A stretch of DNA of 64,000 bases from Sphaerosporella brunnea (lineage: Eukaryota; Ascomycota; Pezizomycetes; Pezizales; Pyronemataceae), in contig VXIS01000039.1 of NCBI GenBank assembly GCA_008704415.1, positions 124,001-188,000 on the forward strand, written 5' to 3'. Position numbers and translations under genes: made by a program. A model generated the notes under the pieces. That model worked only from the letters and a program-made list of their open reading frames with translations. It made no database searches and was not told the origin of the DNA. Shown here piece by piece: positions 20,083 through 33,816 of the stretch. Position 1 is the first letter of the stretch. Each line of letters opens with the position of its first letter.

Positions 20083-23000
20083 GTTGTTTCAGGGAGATGT
20101 TGCCGCCGATTGATATCGTGTGATGGATAGTGGAGGTGGAGGTATAAGCTACTAATGAAGAGGCTTGTAGCGGCAAAAGAAGCAAGTAGTGTTTGAGATT
20201 AGGCGATCTAGTTCAGACCTGGTGCTCGAGGGATGATGAGCTTGGTGAGGAACGATTGAACGGAACTAGAGGGGGGTATTTATGTTTTCTGATACTCGAA
20301 GTTCCGCAGGTATGTTACCCCCCTTTGGCGGGCGTTTGATACCCTTTCTGCGGGAATTGAGTTAACCAGTTCCGAGGAGGCTAGCCGGACCGTGAACGCC
20401 CTCGTCGAGCACACCCCTCCCACCACTGACAACACACCTCTGGGGGTGAAGCAGAATCGAGGCACAAACCGACAACGATCATCGTCCATGCTAGCCACCC
20501 ATCCCTGTCAATTGCCCGCCCCACTTCGTCCTCCTGGACCCAGCGGTCTCGGCGGCAGTTCTCATGGACCCGACAAACGGAAACACCAGCGTGTTCCTAT
20601 TCGATGATGGCCTCACTTTTCTGTCCTATCTCTAGCAGCTTGCCCTGCACAAAGGTGCGGCACTTCCAGTTTTCACACTGTCTCACTCGCCCAAAAGCTG
20701 TGTGATATGGGGAGAGGGGGCGGGGGCTGTCTCTGACCTCAAACTTTCTACTCCATCCCCTGTTGCCGCGCACGCTTGTGTGCAGGAGCTGATCGAGTGG
20801 ATGTCATCACGTGTGTGTGATGAATGGGACGGAGTGCATGGCCGTCTGCGGAGAACCCAGTGGGCGGCTGCTCAGTGGTGGATATTTACGGAGTTGACAC
20901 TGCTTTCCGTCCACTCTGTGGCACGAGATGTCGTCCAAGGATCTTTGAGAGCTCGCCATCAGGGTTGCCTTCGTCCAGACCAGGGCCTTCTCCGTGGACC
21001 GCATGAATTTTGGCTTCCTGACCCCCGGGGGGGCCTTACTTTCAAGACGCTCGGACTTTTGGCGTTCCAAATCAGCACACCCATCGAAACAAATCAAGGA
21101 ATTCGTCGAAATCCCTCATTGTTCAGGAGCTCACACCCCTCCTCCTACGCCATCCTAGAGGCCGGATGCTGTCGTTTGCCTCTCACCCCCACCTCTTGGA
21201 TTTCAGCTTCCCGTCTCACCTTACCACATTTACCTTTCGGAGAGGCCCTATCTTGCACCGTGGAGGGATCGGAAGGAAAGCCAGTTCGAAAAAGCGTTTC
21301 TACGGCAGTTTTCGTTTCATGTTTACTGAGGTTATACTAAAGTCCTTTACCACCACCATTTAGCGGAATGTAATGCATCATGCGAATTGAGTCACAAGAC
21401 TAGATGCCTCAGCGACAAACCTTGGGAATTGGCAGGTGAAGGACACGGATTGGCTTCCACAACAGACGCACCTTTCGTTTCGGATCCTTCTGTGTTCAGC
21501 TGATTATCAATGACATGCATGGCTCCTTGTTTACCGGGTGGGCATACTCTTCCACCAAACTTACGACTCGGAGGCTTCCCATTTTGGTTCTCTCTGGCTC
21601 TCCGCATTGCAGATAAGGGTATTTTCTTCGCATGAATTTGATATCAGTGCAGCCTGGTCCGCTCATCACCTCCCCTACCCCGGCAGAGCAGGTATCACCT
21701 TCTCTTCACCCGCATGTGTAAACGAGCTGGCGCTAGGGAAAGTTTATCCTCCCCCGTGACGTGGCAAGTGGGGTGTGTGGGCTGGTGATGGTGGTGGTGG
21801 TGGTGGTGTTGGGGGAATGATCACACCCTCTCCGTTTCAGAGAGGCTGAACAGTGCTGAGAGAAGCTAGCCGTCTCTTCTGTCCCGTTCCTTGCCTTGAC
21901 GGATCACCGTTTTGCTAACATGTGTTTTTCATTTCGGCATTGAGATCGACGGCTAGAATACATCACGGCTGGGCCGCGGCAACAAAGGCCATTTCGGCAT
22001 TCAGGCAAACAGGCAAACCTCAGCTCTTGATCCTGGGCCCGCTGCTCGCTGCAGGAGATTGACGACCGGCTGAAAAGGTACCAATGCTTTTGGTAGCCAT
22101 CCAGCCTGCAGCAGCGACCTTCCCGTACCCGAGTAGCGAGGTGTGCGATTGCACCCCCCCCACCCCGGCCTAAGGCTGAAAGTGCATATGGCTGTTGCAC
22201 TGGACGTGTTCGTTTTGTGTTCGATGTTGACATTGTCACGTTAACGCAAGTTTCCAGCATTGACATCAACCATCAAGGTTCTTTCCCAAAGACACATGCA
22301 AGCTCAATTGACTAGCCAGATCGAAGGCATTCGCACATGCACGCGCCTTACACTCACGGGAGGCCCGGGGGGGGGCGGGGGCAATAGACGAAATTTCTGT
22401 TCCACGACAAATCGTTTTCGCGCGAAGGCTGGTCGCTGCGAGATCCATATCTGCAAAGAATAAACAAACGCGGAGGCAAGGTAGACTTCGGGCGACTTGC
22501 TGGCTTGATGAGCATTCAGCCTGGAGACACGGTGGCAGTGGGTGTGTTTATAGGATTTGTGTTGTTTTCATCCTAGCTTTTATAATGAAATATATTGAGG
22601 TTATATCAGTTTGAGGATTGACTTTCAAATTCTAGTGTGATGATGGTGCAGGATCGTTATCTGTCTTTTGTTTGGCATCACAATGGTGCCTGTTCGTCAC
22701 CGTGTTTACCTTGTTTGTGGCACTTTGCTTTACCCACATAGTCATGGGCGTTTTTTTTTTTTTTTTTTTTTTTTTTTTTCGGCTTTGACTGATGCAAACC
22801 TCACAAGCTGGCTCGTCTATTTTCCGCGCCTTAAGCATCCTTACCTTACGTACATATGGTACCCGACAGGGCGGATCCGTACCTTGGGTGTGTCAATGCC
22901 ATTGATTTACAAGGGTTAGAGCTACAACATAACCTCGTCAATATGTCCGGAATAGGGTACATACCGTTGTACCTCTAAAACCAGCAAGCACCACCACCCA

Positions 23001-26000
23001 CTTCCAACCAAGAAAGCCGAAGTTGTTCGCCAACAACAAACGGTGGGGGGGGGGGGGGGCTTCTCTCTCTCTTTTTTTTTTTCATGCGGTTTCCGCGGTG
23101 GGGGGGGGGGCTTTTTTTTTTGCTTTTCTATTTTTTTGCGGCTTTCTTTTGTCTCAGGACCAGGAGGAAAGAAGAAGAAGAAGAAGAGGAGTAGGAGGAA
23201 GCCAGAAAAGAAGATCGAGAACCGGAACCGTTGAACGCTTGTCTGTGTGTTGTCATTCTTGTCTTGCAAGAGACTTACTTATTGCTTTTTCTTCTTTTTT
23301 TTCCCCCCCCTTTCCTCCTATACTTACCTTGGTATTTACCGTTTGGAAACCGCATTGTGCTGCATTGCAATGGTGGTGGGAAGGGAAGTATGTACCGGGG
23401 AGGTGAGATCGGAGGGAGGGAGGGAGGGACCCAGTCCTCCATGTATGTACAACAGCAATTATCAAAGACCCCTCCTCCCCTGTACATGTCCGTCCCCCTC
23501 TCCTTTATTTTTATTTTTATTTTATTTTTCTCTTGCCCTCCTCGTGATCAAGATTACCTGGGGGGGGGAGGGGGAGGTCGATTAGGAACTCCTCGCCAAG
23601 TACGAGATGGAATGTCAATGGCATGGGCCAGGAAGAACACATCACTACACACACACACACCACGCCTGCTACCTTACCCGCGGCCATATCCCTTCACAGC
23701 TAGGCCATATCGTTCGATAGAACAGCTTCCTGTCTCGTCTGGTGGGCTGTCAATGCGTCGAAGCCACTGCTGGGAGAGATTCGTTTGTACATACAGGCAA
23801 GCAAAAAAAAAAAAAAAGAAAAAAAAAACGCATATACACCGATCTCACGGAGTTGTGATATATCATGTACGATAAGTATAGCAAAATGTGCAGAAAGAAA
23901 TAATACAAGGCAGATCAGCCCAAGCAAGGATAGACTCGGGGATCCCACGAACCCGTGGCTTCCACCACATGGGAACGGCAGGCCCGGTACTGCTGCTGCT
24001 GCTGCTGCCTACGACTGTTCCCTCCCATGATAGTATCGGTATGTTTCTATCTTTTTTTTATTTTTTTCGCAACGGTTCTTCCATAGACAGCGGCTAAGTG
24101 CTTGCTGTCATATCCGCTGATTGCGCAATCAAGCTGTCTTTTTGACTAGCTTTCCCCCGCAAAAACCGTGCCAATTAGTTCAACCTCGACCTGGTTAATG
24201 CTCCGTTTCTAGAAGCCAAAACGAATTTTATGGATTTTCCTTGTCTTGTTGTCCTTGTGTGGTGCTTTTGGGCTGGCTAGGGTGCCTCTTGGAGGGGACA
24301 TGTGGGTGCGTACGTGCAGTTAGATTGCGAGACCCACCTTTTGCTTTCCTCCAGCCTGCCTCGCCGCCACCGCCCCATCCACTCCTCATGTGGGCAGAAG
24401 CTGCCAGATCAATCTCTGTTGATCGGAAGCCGGGTCCTGACCTTGGCTCCCCAGCTTTGCCACGCTTTTTCCTCTCACTAGGCCCTGCGTTGGGGGAATG
24501 TGCTGGTCATTGTCGGTTCTGAGAGGCCCAGCTTCTAGGCGGGGTTACTTTCCACCACAGCCATCATCTGAGAGCCACCCCTTTGCGATGAAGCAACAGC
24601 CTGTTGCGTGTATATCTGCGTGCAGCTGTGCGAACGAGCGAGAGCATGCAGTTCGGGGAGCCATCATCAAACTGCTGCAAGCCCTGAGTGGAGTATATTT
24701 GTGGATGAATTTGTGAAACCGGGAGTGTGGGGTGGGTGGTCGTGGTCCGCACGAGCCATGAAGATTCGTTCTCAGGGCCGATTGGGGCGTTTACGTGCGC
24801 TGTGCGTTTGACATTTTCTTCGTCCCTCCCTCCCTCACACCCCCTGCTGGAGCCTGCAGTCTCATGTGAGACCTCGAGAACCAGGCGAATGTGGGTGTGG
24901 TTGCGGGATTTGCGTTGCCTGCCCTGCTGCTGCTGCTGTCCATCAGGCTGTCTGTTGCGCGGGTGGTGTGATAGATGGGATAGACCATCGAGATTGTGTG
25001 TGATATGTGTATGTGTGAGCATAGGGTACTTACAATTGGTTCGGGTCTTGCTTTGCGTGTCCAGTCAGGGAGGGTTCGGTATGTCTGCAGTGCCCAGTTC
25101 GTTCGGGAATGTTGGACCACAAGGCGGGGCTGGAAAAATGTGCTCTCATCTCCTCCTCCGCCCCCCACAGGCTCGTCTGTAGCGAAGGGGACTGATGGTG
25201 GTGGCAAGAGGCGGTGTGTCAGAGCTTGTCGGTGCCCCAGCCCCACCTTTGCGTCAGTAATCGGCTTGACAAGTCAAGATGGACCTGCCTTGCTTTGGGT
25301 GATCCCCCCGTTGGCATACATCCACCGCTCAACCCAGTATTCCCCGGGCAAGAGAGATGGAAGAACCGTTTGTTCCTGCAGAACGCATACATAGCTACAA
25401 GGCCATGGCCACGGCTACAAGCAAGAAGAAGGAAATCGGAGAAAAATAACTTTAATCGTCCCATTACTCTTCCTCCTTCCTCCATGGATTACCGCCGGGG
25501 GGGGGGGGGAGTACCTCCCCGGACCAACCAGCTGTAGGTACCGTTGAGAAACTGTTGTCGCTGCTCCCAAAAGGCCTGCAGATTGAACGGCTGGTTGTGC
25601 TTCCTTGTTCATCCCGGCCAAGCTCTGCTGCCCCTCCATCCTCAGTGGATTGTAAAAGAATCCCACCCTGTAAAACGAAAACCGGAAACCGGATGCGCAT
25701 ACAACTGCTGCAAGCCGACATGCGAATATTTGTCCAATGGATGTTTTGCATGCATGACTGTCTGCCTGGGACTTGTATGACCACCACCGGTAGGGGGAGA
25801 GGGGTTTCCATCCAGCAGCACCAGCAGCGAAAGAAGCAGTAGCCGACAGTGATGACGATAACGACAAACACATGAGGAAAGCGCTTTGACCAGCACACAC
25901 CGCTTCGCTTGTCGAACGCAGATGGTTTCCATCCAGTCGGAAAGGTGTGTGTGGGGCAGGAAGCATCCTTCTTTTTGTTGGGGGCGATTTGTGAACTCAA

Positions 26001-29000
26001 CCAGCTGTGGATACTTATGCAAAGCCGGATTCGAGTTCACCGTAGGCTCATATTCAGCGGTCAGCTGTGCTGTTTAGGGACTCCTTATACACCGCTTCTT
26101 CTATCCAAGAGATCACTGGGTTTGGAATGGACTCCAAAAGCTTATGATCCCTCTCAGCTTAATAAGAAGATTAGTTACACGCTCACCGTAACACATGCAT
26201 ACATATCGATCACGGGAAACAATATGCATGCGGAACATGAGCGGCATTTGGTAAGGTGACTTTGTGGTGGGGCATAAGCGAGTGAATGTGAATGAGTGAT
26301 AGCTCAAAAGGCATGGTCAGCACTTGGGTTTGCTACAGTACAGCAAGAAATGGAACATACATCATGTACCCCGCGGAGACTACGGAGCAATATCGAAGAG
26401 ATTTTTTTGGCGAAGAGATGCATGGCATTACCTCATCGATAAGCGATTTGATGCCCATGATGGCCGACCTGGATGATCGACCATTACGATCTACATCGCC
26501 AAACATAAACATCAGGTGTTGTGAGGACTCCAATGGGTAAGTCGTGCCATTGGGGTGTGTTAACCATTTCCTTTGGACCAACAGTGATTAGTTGTCTGTA
26601 AACTAACACTCCCACTGAGAGAGGCCTAGGTCCAATGGTTGTGGTGTAGCAGTAACTACTAAGTAAGTCAGTTTATCTCTCGGACCGGGATAAGTGAGTA
26701 GGAGCCGGAGGGGTCAGAGGTGCGGGGTTCCTTTTAGTAGCCGGTGTTGACCTCACTGTCTTCTTCCTGTTGTTCAGCCTGGCGATGGATGACACAGTGT
26801 GATCGAAACTGTGAATCAAATGTTTCGGTCACAACAGCACAATAGTGTCCGATTGGAGTCCGTAGTATGCAGTCTGTGAGTCCATGTTAGCTTCCTAGAG
26901 GCACCTGTCAGAAGAACTTTCGATACATGCAATATGAGAGTGCTTGGTGGATCCGAGATCGCGGTTGTTGTGGTGCTTTTCGTATCGTAGACAGCCCTAC
27001 ATGCTGGTCAACCTTACTGCAAGTCCTATCGGTGTCTCAGGCATCTCCCTCTGGACAAGTACATGAAGACTCTACACAACCGTCTAACCTTTATTCTCTG
27101 AAGCAGCGCCAGGTTGTGGGTTTTCCGGAGACCGGGATTAGAGAGACGGGCTCGGGGCACGCAGCGTGGCACCTGACGTACAGTGCATACCCCGCCAGGA
27201 GGCCCTGGGATGTTCCTCCGTTGTCCCCTAGAGTGGGGTCCGATGAAGCGAGAAACAGCCTTTGCACACGTTTCCTGCGGAGTTTCCGGTGTCTGACGCC
27301 TGCGTACCCTCAAGTACGATAGCAATATGTACTCCATCTATTTCAGAGGGTTACTGAGGGTGGATGCCTAATACATAGGCTGATACGGCTTTGGAGGTAG
27401 GTACATTCTCCATCGGCTGTCCATGTGAGGTGTCTTCGCAGCAATACTATCAAAGAATTGGACAATCTGGGTAAGAAATTTGATGTCTGTAAATGGTGAA
27501 CGACTTGCTCCTGGAGACACCAACAGAGAATCTCATGGGAATTTGTGACCTCGGGAAGGGGCCAATATATCGTCTGGCGGTGAGAAAAAGCGGGGAAGCA
27601 GTCGGCGAGGATCCGAGTGATGAACTATGAGTAACTAAACTCATTCCATTTCCATGAGCTTCCGACCTGCAAGCTTGCTACTTCGGACACAACAGTTTTT
27701 TCCTAGGGGTCTGCTATTGCTGGAGCGAACGACGTTAGATCGATCTACACCAGGGTGTATATTTCGGAGTCGACAGCACTGAACGCAGATGTTGGTTTTC
27801 GACATTCGAAAGGTCCTGATAAATATGCAATAGCAATAGTGATTAAAGTAGAAAATTGGTCCAAACTAGAGGCCAATCGAAAAGTGTTGGCGCGTCCTTC
27901 AGTTAGTATCTAGACTATATCTTAGGCAATAAGCCGGCGAGTACTTCCCAGGTGCGTCCGTATGCCCCGATTTGTCCTAATGCTGAGCTTGTCCGTCCCC
28001 GGTAAGACTATTAGGAGTGATCGATGTGCTGTAGGCCTATCAGCTATGTTAAAAAAGATGAACAGGCGAGCCCCAAGGCGAGGTCCTGAACATCCACCAG
28101 GCCTAGGCTTCAAGTCAGCGGCGACAGCGGAATTATATGCAGGAAGCCTCCTTTCGAGTTTTATCCCGCAGCCACTCTGTAGATTTGGTGCTGGTACTCT
28201 AGAGACCAATATCTGGGTCTTCTGTCGGGCGAAAAGATAGGTGCAAGTGGATGAGAACGGCCAAGGAGCCAGAGAGGGTGGGGTAGTAGCATAACCTGCG
28301 AGGGATGGCTACCATTAACACATGCCCAAAAGTGACCTACAACACGGTCCCCCCAGTGCCAACTTACCTTGTATTAGTGGAAGGCAGTTGAGCTATTTTT
28401 ACACCTCTGCCCTACGAGCCACCGCCCAAAATACTGATACCCCTCTGAGGTGGCTTGTCATCCTTCCTTGGGAAAGGGGCCTGCCTATCAAACTGCGACA
28501 AGTTGTCAGTGAACCATGTCAGCAACCTTTATGTGTTCACGAGGAATGTGATCACAAGCTATCATTCGTCGGTTGCTTCAACAATAACTTCCAGCTCCTC
28601 GCGCCCTGCCATATCGGGAGCCTATTGTGTATCCGCGGGAAGCTGCAGTTCTGTCATAAGCTACCAGCCTCCCGTCTCCACCGAATCCATGTCTTAGTGT
28701 AGAGTTTCTTGGTTCACAGCAGGACCCTATCAAAAACGTGGGACGTCAGGAAAATCGGTTTCAGCCTCCACCCCAAGCCAACGAAAAAGAAGAGAAGAAG
28801 CTTACCCTAAAGATCAACGTTCATCGGTGGCTGGTGGTTTATGCCTGTTGCGGAGTTCATTGGCCGTGTAGCCCAGAAGAGCGTGCAATGGCAAAAGGCA
28901 GGGTGAACGGGATGCGGGTGCGCCCAGACCAACACAATCCACCGGCTCGACCAAGAAAAGGTATTTTGAAATTTAAATACGGCGGCGTCATGGATGCTAG

Positions 29001-31079
29001 CTACTGAAATGCATACATATACCAGGTAGGTACATACATGTATGTACATATATGAAGCCTTTTTGATGCAAAGAGGAGAACCGCCACGACAATTTCATCT
29101 CCGACCACGGCTCGGCTGCCATCAACGGTATGGCTGCTGGCCTATGGATCTCTGGTGGCGCCGAAGTGCTGGGCACCGCCCTCGTCGTTCTCTCAACGCC
29201 TCCTTTCCTTTTCGTATATGCAGGTTGGAGACCCTCACCTCCTCATGTACTCACTCATATTAATATTCTGTGGGAACAGGGTATCGACAACTGGTTCTAC
29301 TCGACCAAAAGGACCTCTCACCTGCCCCAGTGTGTAGGAAAGCGCAAGAGCTAATAAGTGTGGCGCAGTCACTGAGCCGCTTCATTCACGTGCATACAGG
29401 TTGCACAATGCATCTCGAGGATTAGTTAGCAGGAACACTTTCAACCTCCACCGGATTGCGTTCATCTCATGCAGGAACTCCGGTGTTTAAAGCCATACTA
29501 CGGTGGCAAGCAGTTTTCGTCCTCCCAGCATTGAAGACGTGCAAAGCTGCGGCGGATATATGGGGTATCACCTTGTGTACATGATAGTTTTTTCGGCTTA
29601 GGTAGGTACTCTAGTACATGTAGAGTGCCCGCCATCTAGTCAGGGTAGCGTCTTGGCATTTCTTGGCAAAGTCCAAAAATTATTTTCGCTTAGTAATAGT
29701 CAAGTGATGGGTTATGTCCCATACATCGGGCTCGAGATGAGTGGTAAATAGATTCCCAACATCAGGATTCTCCATAGAGCGGGCTCCTGGATGGTCTTTA
29801 GTATAAGATATAGTGATTATGTGATGAAAAGCGGTTGCGATTCTGCAAAACGCATTGCCTGGTCGTTAAAAAGTAATGACTGTCAATTGTTCTTGAGGTG
29901 TCGCTAATCACCCTTGCCATGTTACCCCTCAACAAAGAACGTCCGCGATCATGGCCCCTAACTCGCCAAGGTATCGACTGAATGCAATGATTTTTATTTT
30001 ACCAGACTCCTCTTTTTTTGCTCATTCAGATAAGATCCACCAAGGGGTATTTCGGGTGATTTTTGCATCATACACCATCACTCGAATTGCCGTTTTCGGT
30101 AATTTTTGAGGCTCTGTGCGGCTCTAAGGTGGTCCAAAAATTGGTGCCGCCCATATAAAATTTACTTTTTTTCTATCCGCTACTGCTCCACCACCACGCC
30201 CTCAAACCACAAACGCTCAACATAGAATTACTCTACACATGCTCCTCTTTCAAGCTATGTTCATTAAATAAATTATTTTTCGTTTTTTGTGGAGGAGTAG
30301 CGGTCGGCGTTGGGGGGTTGTGTTGAGGCCTTACCCCCCCTGTCGCGCTACCCGGACTAGGTGGCGGACACTCTATGCACTTACTTACCCATTTGTGCGT
30401 CCCTTAGCAGCCGTTGAGGTACACATCAATCCTAGAGTGATGACCCATGACGAAAGTCAACAAACGTGCACAATGACGAAACTCTCAATTCCCTAAAAGG
30501 AGGTGGTATTGTACAAACGAACAAACCAAACCTATGACCGAGTGATGATTCATGCACTAACAGAATTGCGTTTGCCGAACCGCAATCGCGTCAGGAAGGA
30601 GAGCCAAACGCTTAGAATGTATGCTATATCCGGGAAAAGCTGACAGTTCCAATTCAGCCAAACAACACTCATCATCAACAAACAGCAGAAAACAAATCGC
30701 CTCGCTGCGAGTACCCTGTAGATAGTACCCATCCCTCATGCTCAAACCCTCCTTACAGCCAGTCGTAGAAATGAAATAGCCAGCAGAAACAAAAAAAAAA
30801 GGTCAAAAGTCAAAGTAGAAACACTCCAGATACCCTTTCTGCTACCCAGATCCATGGGATACCCCAGAAAAGCCCCAGGACAAAATAAAAAAGGAAAACG
30901 ACACAAAACGGTCTGTCGGTTGACTGCATTCCCAAACCGTAAAAGCGAACAAAAAACAAAAGAAAAACAAAGATACAAAATTATTCCTGCTATCACCCCC
31001 AGAAAGATCCAGCCAGCGCCAAAAAATACGATTCTAATCGATATATACCGGCGGTTGGCGAGGAATTGAATGATCGTTC
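20083..31079. other. Gene-poor 11-kb region
   Basis: I could not support any gene here on either strand. Open frames are short, overlap on both strands and lack family motifs. Low-complexity DNA is frequent: (GGT)n near 21787, a 29-T run at 22751-22779, G runs near 23043 and 23099, GAAG repeats near 23170, A runs near 23801 and 23819, and GCT repeats near 23990 and 24925. No terminal-repeat transposon with target duplication was found by eye. Possible contents are long untranslated leaders, non-coding RNAs or old decayed repeats. Confidence 0.5.
22751..22779 (+). repeat. Homopolymeric T tract (29 T)
   Basis: An uninterrupted run of about 29 T. Similar tracts occur at 40973-40995, 41783-41808 and 49507-49527. 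They may be sites of length variation or sequencing error. Confidence 0.9.
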
Positions 31080-31250
31080 TTAATGCGCACCTCCATTGGG
31101 TTGCTTCGCAAGACAGGGACCGCAGATCTGGAAGGAGCAGGTATTGCAACGCTTCATAGTCTTCTTGTCGCGCTGGTTGCAGTGGTCACACTTGGCTGTA
31201 GCCACACTGATGGGCTGATAATCCTCCGCAGAGCAGGGCGCGGGAGGCAT
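31080..31250 (-). CDS. 56-aa zinc-ribbon-like protein
   Basis: A small single-exon frame from the ATG at 31248-31250 (MPPAPCSAEDYQPISVATA) to a TAA at 31080-31082. The core KCDHCNQRDKKTMKRC continues with NTCSFQICGPC, giving a CX2C-X10-CX2C-X4-CX2C pattern that should bind one or two zinc ions. There is no signal peptide or membrane segment. The even cysteine spacing in an otherwise gene-poor region strongly suggests real coding, but an upstream exon cannot be excluded. I recall similar very short CDHC/CxxC proteins in other ascomycetes; function is unknown, possibly protein or nucleic-acid binding. Confidence 0.65.
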   Translation of the reverse strand: MPPAPCSAEDYQPISVATAKCDHCNQRDKKTMKRCNTCSFQICGPCLAKQPNGGAH

Positions 31251-33816
31251 GGTATTTAGGAGGCGAAAGGAAGCGGGTATGTGGTGTTTCTGAAAGAGGC
31301 TGGAAGAAGGCGTGTTGTCTTAGGAGTCGAGAAGTGCGGAAGGTTTCTGGAAACGTATGTCTAAACCGTTGACGAGATCCCTTCAGAAACGACTGGAGAA
31401 GAAAGAGAAAAAGAGACGAACAGTCAATCGTATTTATCGCAAAAAGACCCCACGTTGAGACCTCCAATCTGAATTCAAAGTAACATGAAAAGCAACCTGG
31501 AATTTATATCTGAACTTTGCTCATTCTCACGCCATCCGAGAGGCTCTCCGTATCCAATCCATGGAAACGGCTAGCAGTTACCTCCGCTTTGCCAGGTCAA
31601 TGCCGTATTGTTTCTTTTGGCCTCCCGTGGTTGGGATGGCCAGAAGGATGCTCTTGACACCGGCTCCCTGTCAGTTAACTTCCGCCAGCCGGGAACTTTC
31701 GAGGAAAGATCTGTTGTACATGTACCCGGGGGAAGCTGCATTGCACGGATCGTGCTGTTCTCTCTAAGGTATAGTGCTCGGACTTCCGAGTGATTCCATC
31801 AGACGGTGTCTGCGGTTTGACTAGCTCTGGGGAAGACACGGGCCATTGGACCACGTCAAAGACCGTCAAAAAAATATAAACTCTCGATGCAACAGTCCAT
31901 CCGGAGAGGTTAGGTGTGTCCGGGGTGCGGTTTTTCGCTCATCCCATGGCGAGGGCATGTCAAATGTACAAGCGGATAGCCTGACAGCTGTGCTGGCGTT
32001 AAGATATCACTTTCCCTGCCCAACCCCGAGAATCCATAGACACCCTTTTGTGAAACACTTAGGAGACTGCCACTTGATCAGACCAAGGTTTTATGCCTAA
32101 GGACCCCGTACGCCACGCAAAGCCACAATTATCCCTCGTACGTTGGTCCGGGAAGCTGCATTGCCGCTGAATGAGTCCAATCGCCCAAGAGGACCATGGC
32201 ATGATCCGTCCCAACACACAAGTGCCTCTTAGATATCGAGGCCGTGACCCACTACTGCGGATTGTTTTGTATCCGCGATTGCCGTCGGTGACGCTTGTTA
32301 GGGTCGGTTTCTCAGTAGATGACCAACCCAGGCTGGACTTTGAAGTTCAGACGAAGTTTATTGTCAATAAGCGGCAGCTCAGCGAGAAGCCGTACTCCCA
32401 TATGCAGGAAACCTTTTTGCTGTGTACAGCAAACGCTCTGACTCAACTGCCGTGAAAACGAGAAAAACATGCAGTCAGGACGGATACTTGGATTTCTGGA
32501 AAATCGCCGAAGTAACTAGGTAGCCGGTATTAACTGGACGGCCGCAGCGGATTAGCATGTCGTTCCGTATTAGGAACCGTGCTTTTGACGACTGTGCTGT
32601 TTACAAGTAAACATATCAGCCTAGCATGACTCATGGCCTCTGTACTCTCAATCCTGAAATATGGATGCCATAGTGCTGGGTGCCGACGCGAGGCTAGGTG
32701 CAGACCGACCGTCGTATTACTTTTGACACGTTACTATTGCTGAGCCGAATATTCCAGCCAGGAATAATGCTGTTGCATTGATTGGCAGTCGAGGTTTTTG
32801 GCCCGACGAAGTCCGGCAATTTGCCGCGTATGATTGACAGGTGGCCAATATCAGCTGCACGGCTCCTCATTTTTGGACATATCTTCGAGCGTGTCTCTCC
32901 CAGCAGAGAAATGCAATGCTATGCCATTGCAGACGAGCCGGAGTCCAGAAAATTCGCAAACCATGCGCCTCCAAGCAAGCCTCTCTCACCGGGCTTAATC
33001 CCACGTGCAATCAAGCCGGGAAACGAATCCGGCAGCCAAGCCTGTAGGGCTGGGTGAGATTTCGAGACAATGGCTGAACCCATGATCAGCACAATGCGAT
33101 GATCCAGAGCTGGTGGCGAGATAGGATATTTTTCACAGAGTATTCCCACCCCTCTCCATGCATTTGCAGCCAAAAGATAGATCTTCCGCACAGTGCAGGA
33201 GATATCCGAACTTTCTCTGATCGAGGACGAAATGCGCCGGTCTGGCGTACGCGTCGGCTGCCTTTTCTTCCAACCGATCTTGCTGCGGAAGGTACCTCCA
33301 GATCCAAACGCAAAAACAACGGAACAGATGCAGTGGAACGCATGCTTCGATGGTAGTCGACAGGTTCCGGCATGTGTGAGGAGAAGCATGCAGTGCGGGC
33401 TCTGGTTGGCGGGGCGCGGGAGCAGCCGTGGGAGCAGCCGTGCAGGCTTTTTCGAGTGACGGCGAGAGAACGGGAGATCTCGCAATTGACCGGAACATGG
33501 GATTGTGGGCCTCCGACGCGTTGTCGCGTGGATTAAGTGAAGTTTCGTGTGATAATAATCATTAGAGCTTGTAATTTGGAACGGCCGAATTTCAACGGCC
33601 GACCTTTTTTTAGTTGTTCTTTGTTTTGTGAGCTTGGCACTCGGCCGCCCTACAGTCCGCCCTTACGTCATCTGAAGCTTCGAGCATCCCTCATAGTCAA
33701 CAGCCCCGGTACTCTCACCTCCTCCTTTAAGGCTTCACTTGCCACAGACGGCACACCTTCGAAAGCAGACACTCGTTCGATAGAAGACCAGGAAACAGAA
33801 TCTGAGCCGGTGCGGC
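31251..33816. other. Intergenic, nothing recognised
   Basis: Promoter side of the 56-aa gene, then 2.3 kb without a supported gene. Open frames around 32919-33500 overlap on both strands and have no motif. Confidence 0.4.

Noticed and set aside
25415..26040. Long overlapping minus-strand frames
   Set aside because: Three frames overlap in the same DNA with low-complexity peptides and no motif.
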